From: Novispirillum itersonii subsp. itersonii ATCC 12639
GTDB lineage: Bacteria > Pseudomonadota > Alphaproteobacteria > Rhodospirillales > Rhodospirillaceae
Direction of reading: 5' to 3'
Assembly: GCF_000381985.1 (NCBI RefSeq)
Contig: NZ_KB907342.1
Coordinates: 62,001 to 126,000, forward strand
Length of the DNA: 64,000 nt
Position numbers and translations under genes: made by a program. The number at the start of each line of letters is the position of its first letter. Positions within the stretch are counted from its first letter, which is position 1. Below, piece after piece: positions 62,987 to 64,000 of this stretch. The notes under the pieces are model-generated. The model saw nothing but the letters and a program-made list of their open reading frames with translations. It had not been told where the DNA came from and did no database searches.

Positions 62987-63000
62987 TTGACCTGCATCAA
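62987..63000 (-). promoter_or_regulatory. FNR-like box upstream of a chemoreceptor gene
   Basis: Read on the plus strand, TTGAC-CTGC-ATCAA differs from the FNR consensus at one base, like the box before ccoG. It lies 241 bp before the ATG at 62746, a spacing close to that of ccoN. Confidence 0.7.
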
Positions 63001-63043
63001 ACGGCGTAGGGGGAACTGGTATGAAACGTTGGTGAAAAAGCAT

Positions 63044-63072
63044 AAAACCCGGCCGTGACCGGGCCGGGTTTT
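63044..63072 (-). terminator. Intrinsic terminator of gshA
   Basis: AAAACCCGGCC pairs perfectly with GGCCGGGTTTT; A and T runs on both sides let it work in both directions. It lies 60 bp past the gshA stop. Confidence 0.9.
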
Positions 63073-63131
63073 ATTATAAAAACATGACATAAACGGTGGC
63101 TGATCTGCGAAGGTCCGCCGTAGCCGGCAGA

Positions 63132-64000
63132 TCAGTATCCGTAATCCTGATAGATGCGGCTGATATCGCCGTTCCACTTTTTGTCGTACGCCTCAAGCAG
63201 ACGGTCAGCGGCGGTCAGGCCGCTGTCGGCGATTTCACGCAGCGGAGTCAGGAACCCGGTTTCGTTATCCCCTGCGCTGTTCAGGCGGGCGCGGCGGGTC
63301 AGGCCGTCGTGAGCGATCTCCAGCACCTGCTTTGCCACATCCTGTACGCTGCGCCCGTCAATGGTCGCCTGCAGGGCCTGACGCGGCACGTCAGCCACCA
63401 GCCGGTGACGGTCTTCGGCGGTCCAGCCTTTCACCAGATCCCATGCTGCATCCAGCGCCGTCTGGTCGTACAGCAGGCCGGTCCACAGGGCAGGCAGGGC
63501 GCACAGACGGTCCCACGGGCCGCCATCGGCACCGCGCATTTCCAGATACTTTTTCAGACGCACATCGGGGAAGGCGGTAGACATGTGGTCTGCCCAGTCG
63601 CCGACGGTCGGGGTCTGTCCCGGGTAGGCCGCCAGACGGCCTGCCATGAAATCGCGGAATGACTGGCCGGACGCGTCAATATAGCCGCCGTCGCGGTAGA
63701 CAAAATACATCGGTACGTCGAGCAGGTAATCGGCGTAGCGCTCAAAGCCGAAGCCATCCTCGAACACCAGATCAAGATTGCCGGAGCGGGCTTTGTCGGT
63801 GTCGGTCCAGACGTGAGCGCGGTAACTCTTGTAGCCGTTAGGCTTGCCTTCGGTGAATGGGCTGTTGGCAAACAGGGCGGTGGCAATCGGCTGCAGGGCC
63901 ATCGAGACCCGCATCTTCTGCACCATGTCGGCTTCAGATCCGTGGTCAAGGTTGACCTGCACCGTGCAGGTGCGCAGCATCATGTCCAGCCCCATGGTGC
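63132..64000 (-). CDS. gshA: Glutamate-cysteine ligase, C-terminal part (cut by window end)
   Basis: The frame is open to the window edge, so only about 289 of roughly 450 residues are present and the start lies outside. The visible part has the plant/alphaproteobacterial GCL block GLDMMLRTCTVQVNLDHGSE, FANSPFTEGKPNGYKSYRAH, RFADYLLDVP-like ERYADYLLDVPMYFVYRDG, FPDVRLKKYLEMRGADGG and ALPALWTGLLYD. It makes gamma-glutamylcysteine, the first step of glutathione synthesis, from glutamate, cysteine and ATP. gshB is not visible in the window. Confidence 0.95.
   Translation of the reverse strand, partial: TMGLDMMLRTCTVQVNLDHGSEADMVQKMRVSMALQPIATALFANSPFTEGKPNGYKSYRAHVWTDTDKARSGNLDLVFEDGFGFERYADYLLDVPMYFVYRDGGYIDASGQSFRDFMAGRLAAYPGQTPTVGDWADHMSTAFPDVRLKKYLEMRGADGGPWDRLCALPALWTGLLYDQTALDAAWDLVKGWTAEDRHRLVADVPRQALQATIDGRSVQDVAKQVLEIAHDGLTRRARLNSAGDNETGFLTPLREIADSGLTAADRLLEAYDKKWNGDISRIYQDYGY

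Larger units (their letters stand above)
62747..63131 (-). other. 385-bp gap between gshA and the chemoreceptor
   Basis: It holds the gshA terminator and, further on, an FNR-like box, so it is the chemoreceptor promoter region with a leader of about 200 bp. No protein-like frame was accepted. Confidence 0.5.

Overview
The window is about 64 kb of GC-rich, gene-dense chromosomal DNA from an alphaproteobacterium, most probably a motile, microaerobic, spirillum-like member of the Rhodospirillales. The evidence is the gene order rpmH-rnpA-yidD-yidC-engB-argB, a ccoNOQP-ccoGHIS-fnr block for a cbb3 oxidase, an ornithine-lipid pair olsB-olsA, an alphaproteobacterial Fur/Mur-type regulator, a gshA of the alphaproteobacterial/plant type, and five chemoreceptor genes. 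No species is claimed. I saw no insertion sequence, prophage, CRISPR array or clear pseudogene. Only the first gene (a chemoreceptor 3' end) and the last (gshA) are cut by the window edges.

Layout. 1-3 kb: two tandem chemoreceptors. 3-11 kb (minus strand): bioB, a glycosyltransferase, a DUF2892 membrane protein with a Crp/Fnr regulator, an unknown cysteine-free protein, ahcY, trpF, pyrF and an unknown protein. 11.4-15 kb (plus): yciI-like, EVE-domain, Rieske and MscS-type channel genes. 15-23 kb: a methyltransferase, gpt, a gamma-glutamyltransferase, modC, a second cysteine-free protein, a DUF2293-like protein, an ABC-F ATPase and tRNA-Ser(GGA). 23-26 kb: a small membrane protein, fur/mur, olsB-olsA. 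26-30 kb: L-serine dehydratase behind a tandem glycine riboswitch, then modE-like, modA and modB. 30-33 kb: a GH17-type membrane protein, a methyltransferase and an unknown. 33-35 kb: a third chemoreceptor behind a hairpin-rich leader. 35-41 kb (minus): a 5'-nucleotidase and the rpmH-to-argB cluster. 41-45 kb: a VTT membrane protein, three 109-bp hairpin-rich tandem repeats, a MerA/Lpd-like flavoprotein and an orphan histidine kinase. 45-46 kb: rlmI. 46.7-56.2 kb: cbb3 oxidase structural genes, assembly genes and fnr. 56-58 kb: panB and panC. 58-63 kb: two more chemoreceptors. 63-64 kb: gshA.

How it fits together. The cbb3 region looks like a self-contained low-oxygen module. A perfect FNR box precedes ccoN, a near-perfect one precedes ccoG, and the last gene of the second operon encodes an FNR with the cysteines for an oxygen-sensitive cluster and the residues that read such boxes. 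A third FNR-like box lies upstream of the chemoreceptor at 60.7-62.7 kb, suggesting that low oxygen also tunes taxis. Molybdate uptake is split: modE-like, modA and modB sit together behind paired Mo-box-like sites, while modC lies about 9 kb away. Other control elements read from the sequence are the glycine riboswitch of sdaA and a 22-bp palindrome in front of ahcY. All functional statements come from reading motifs and gene order; no database search or folding was run.
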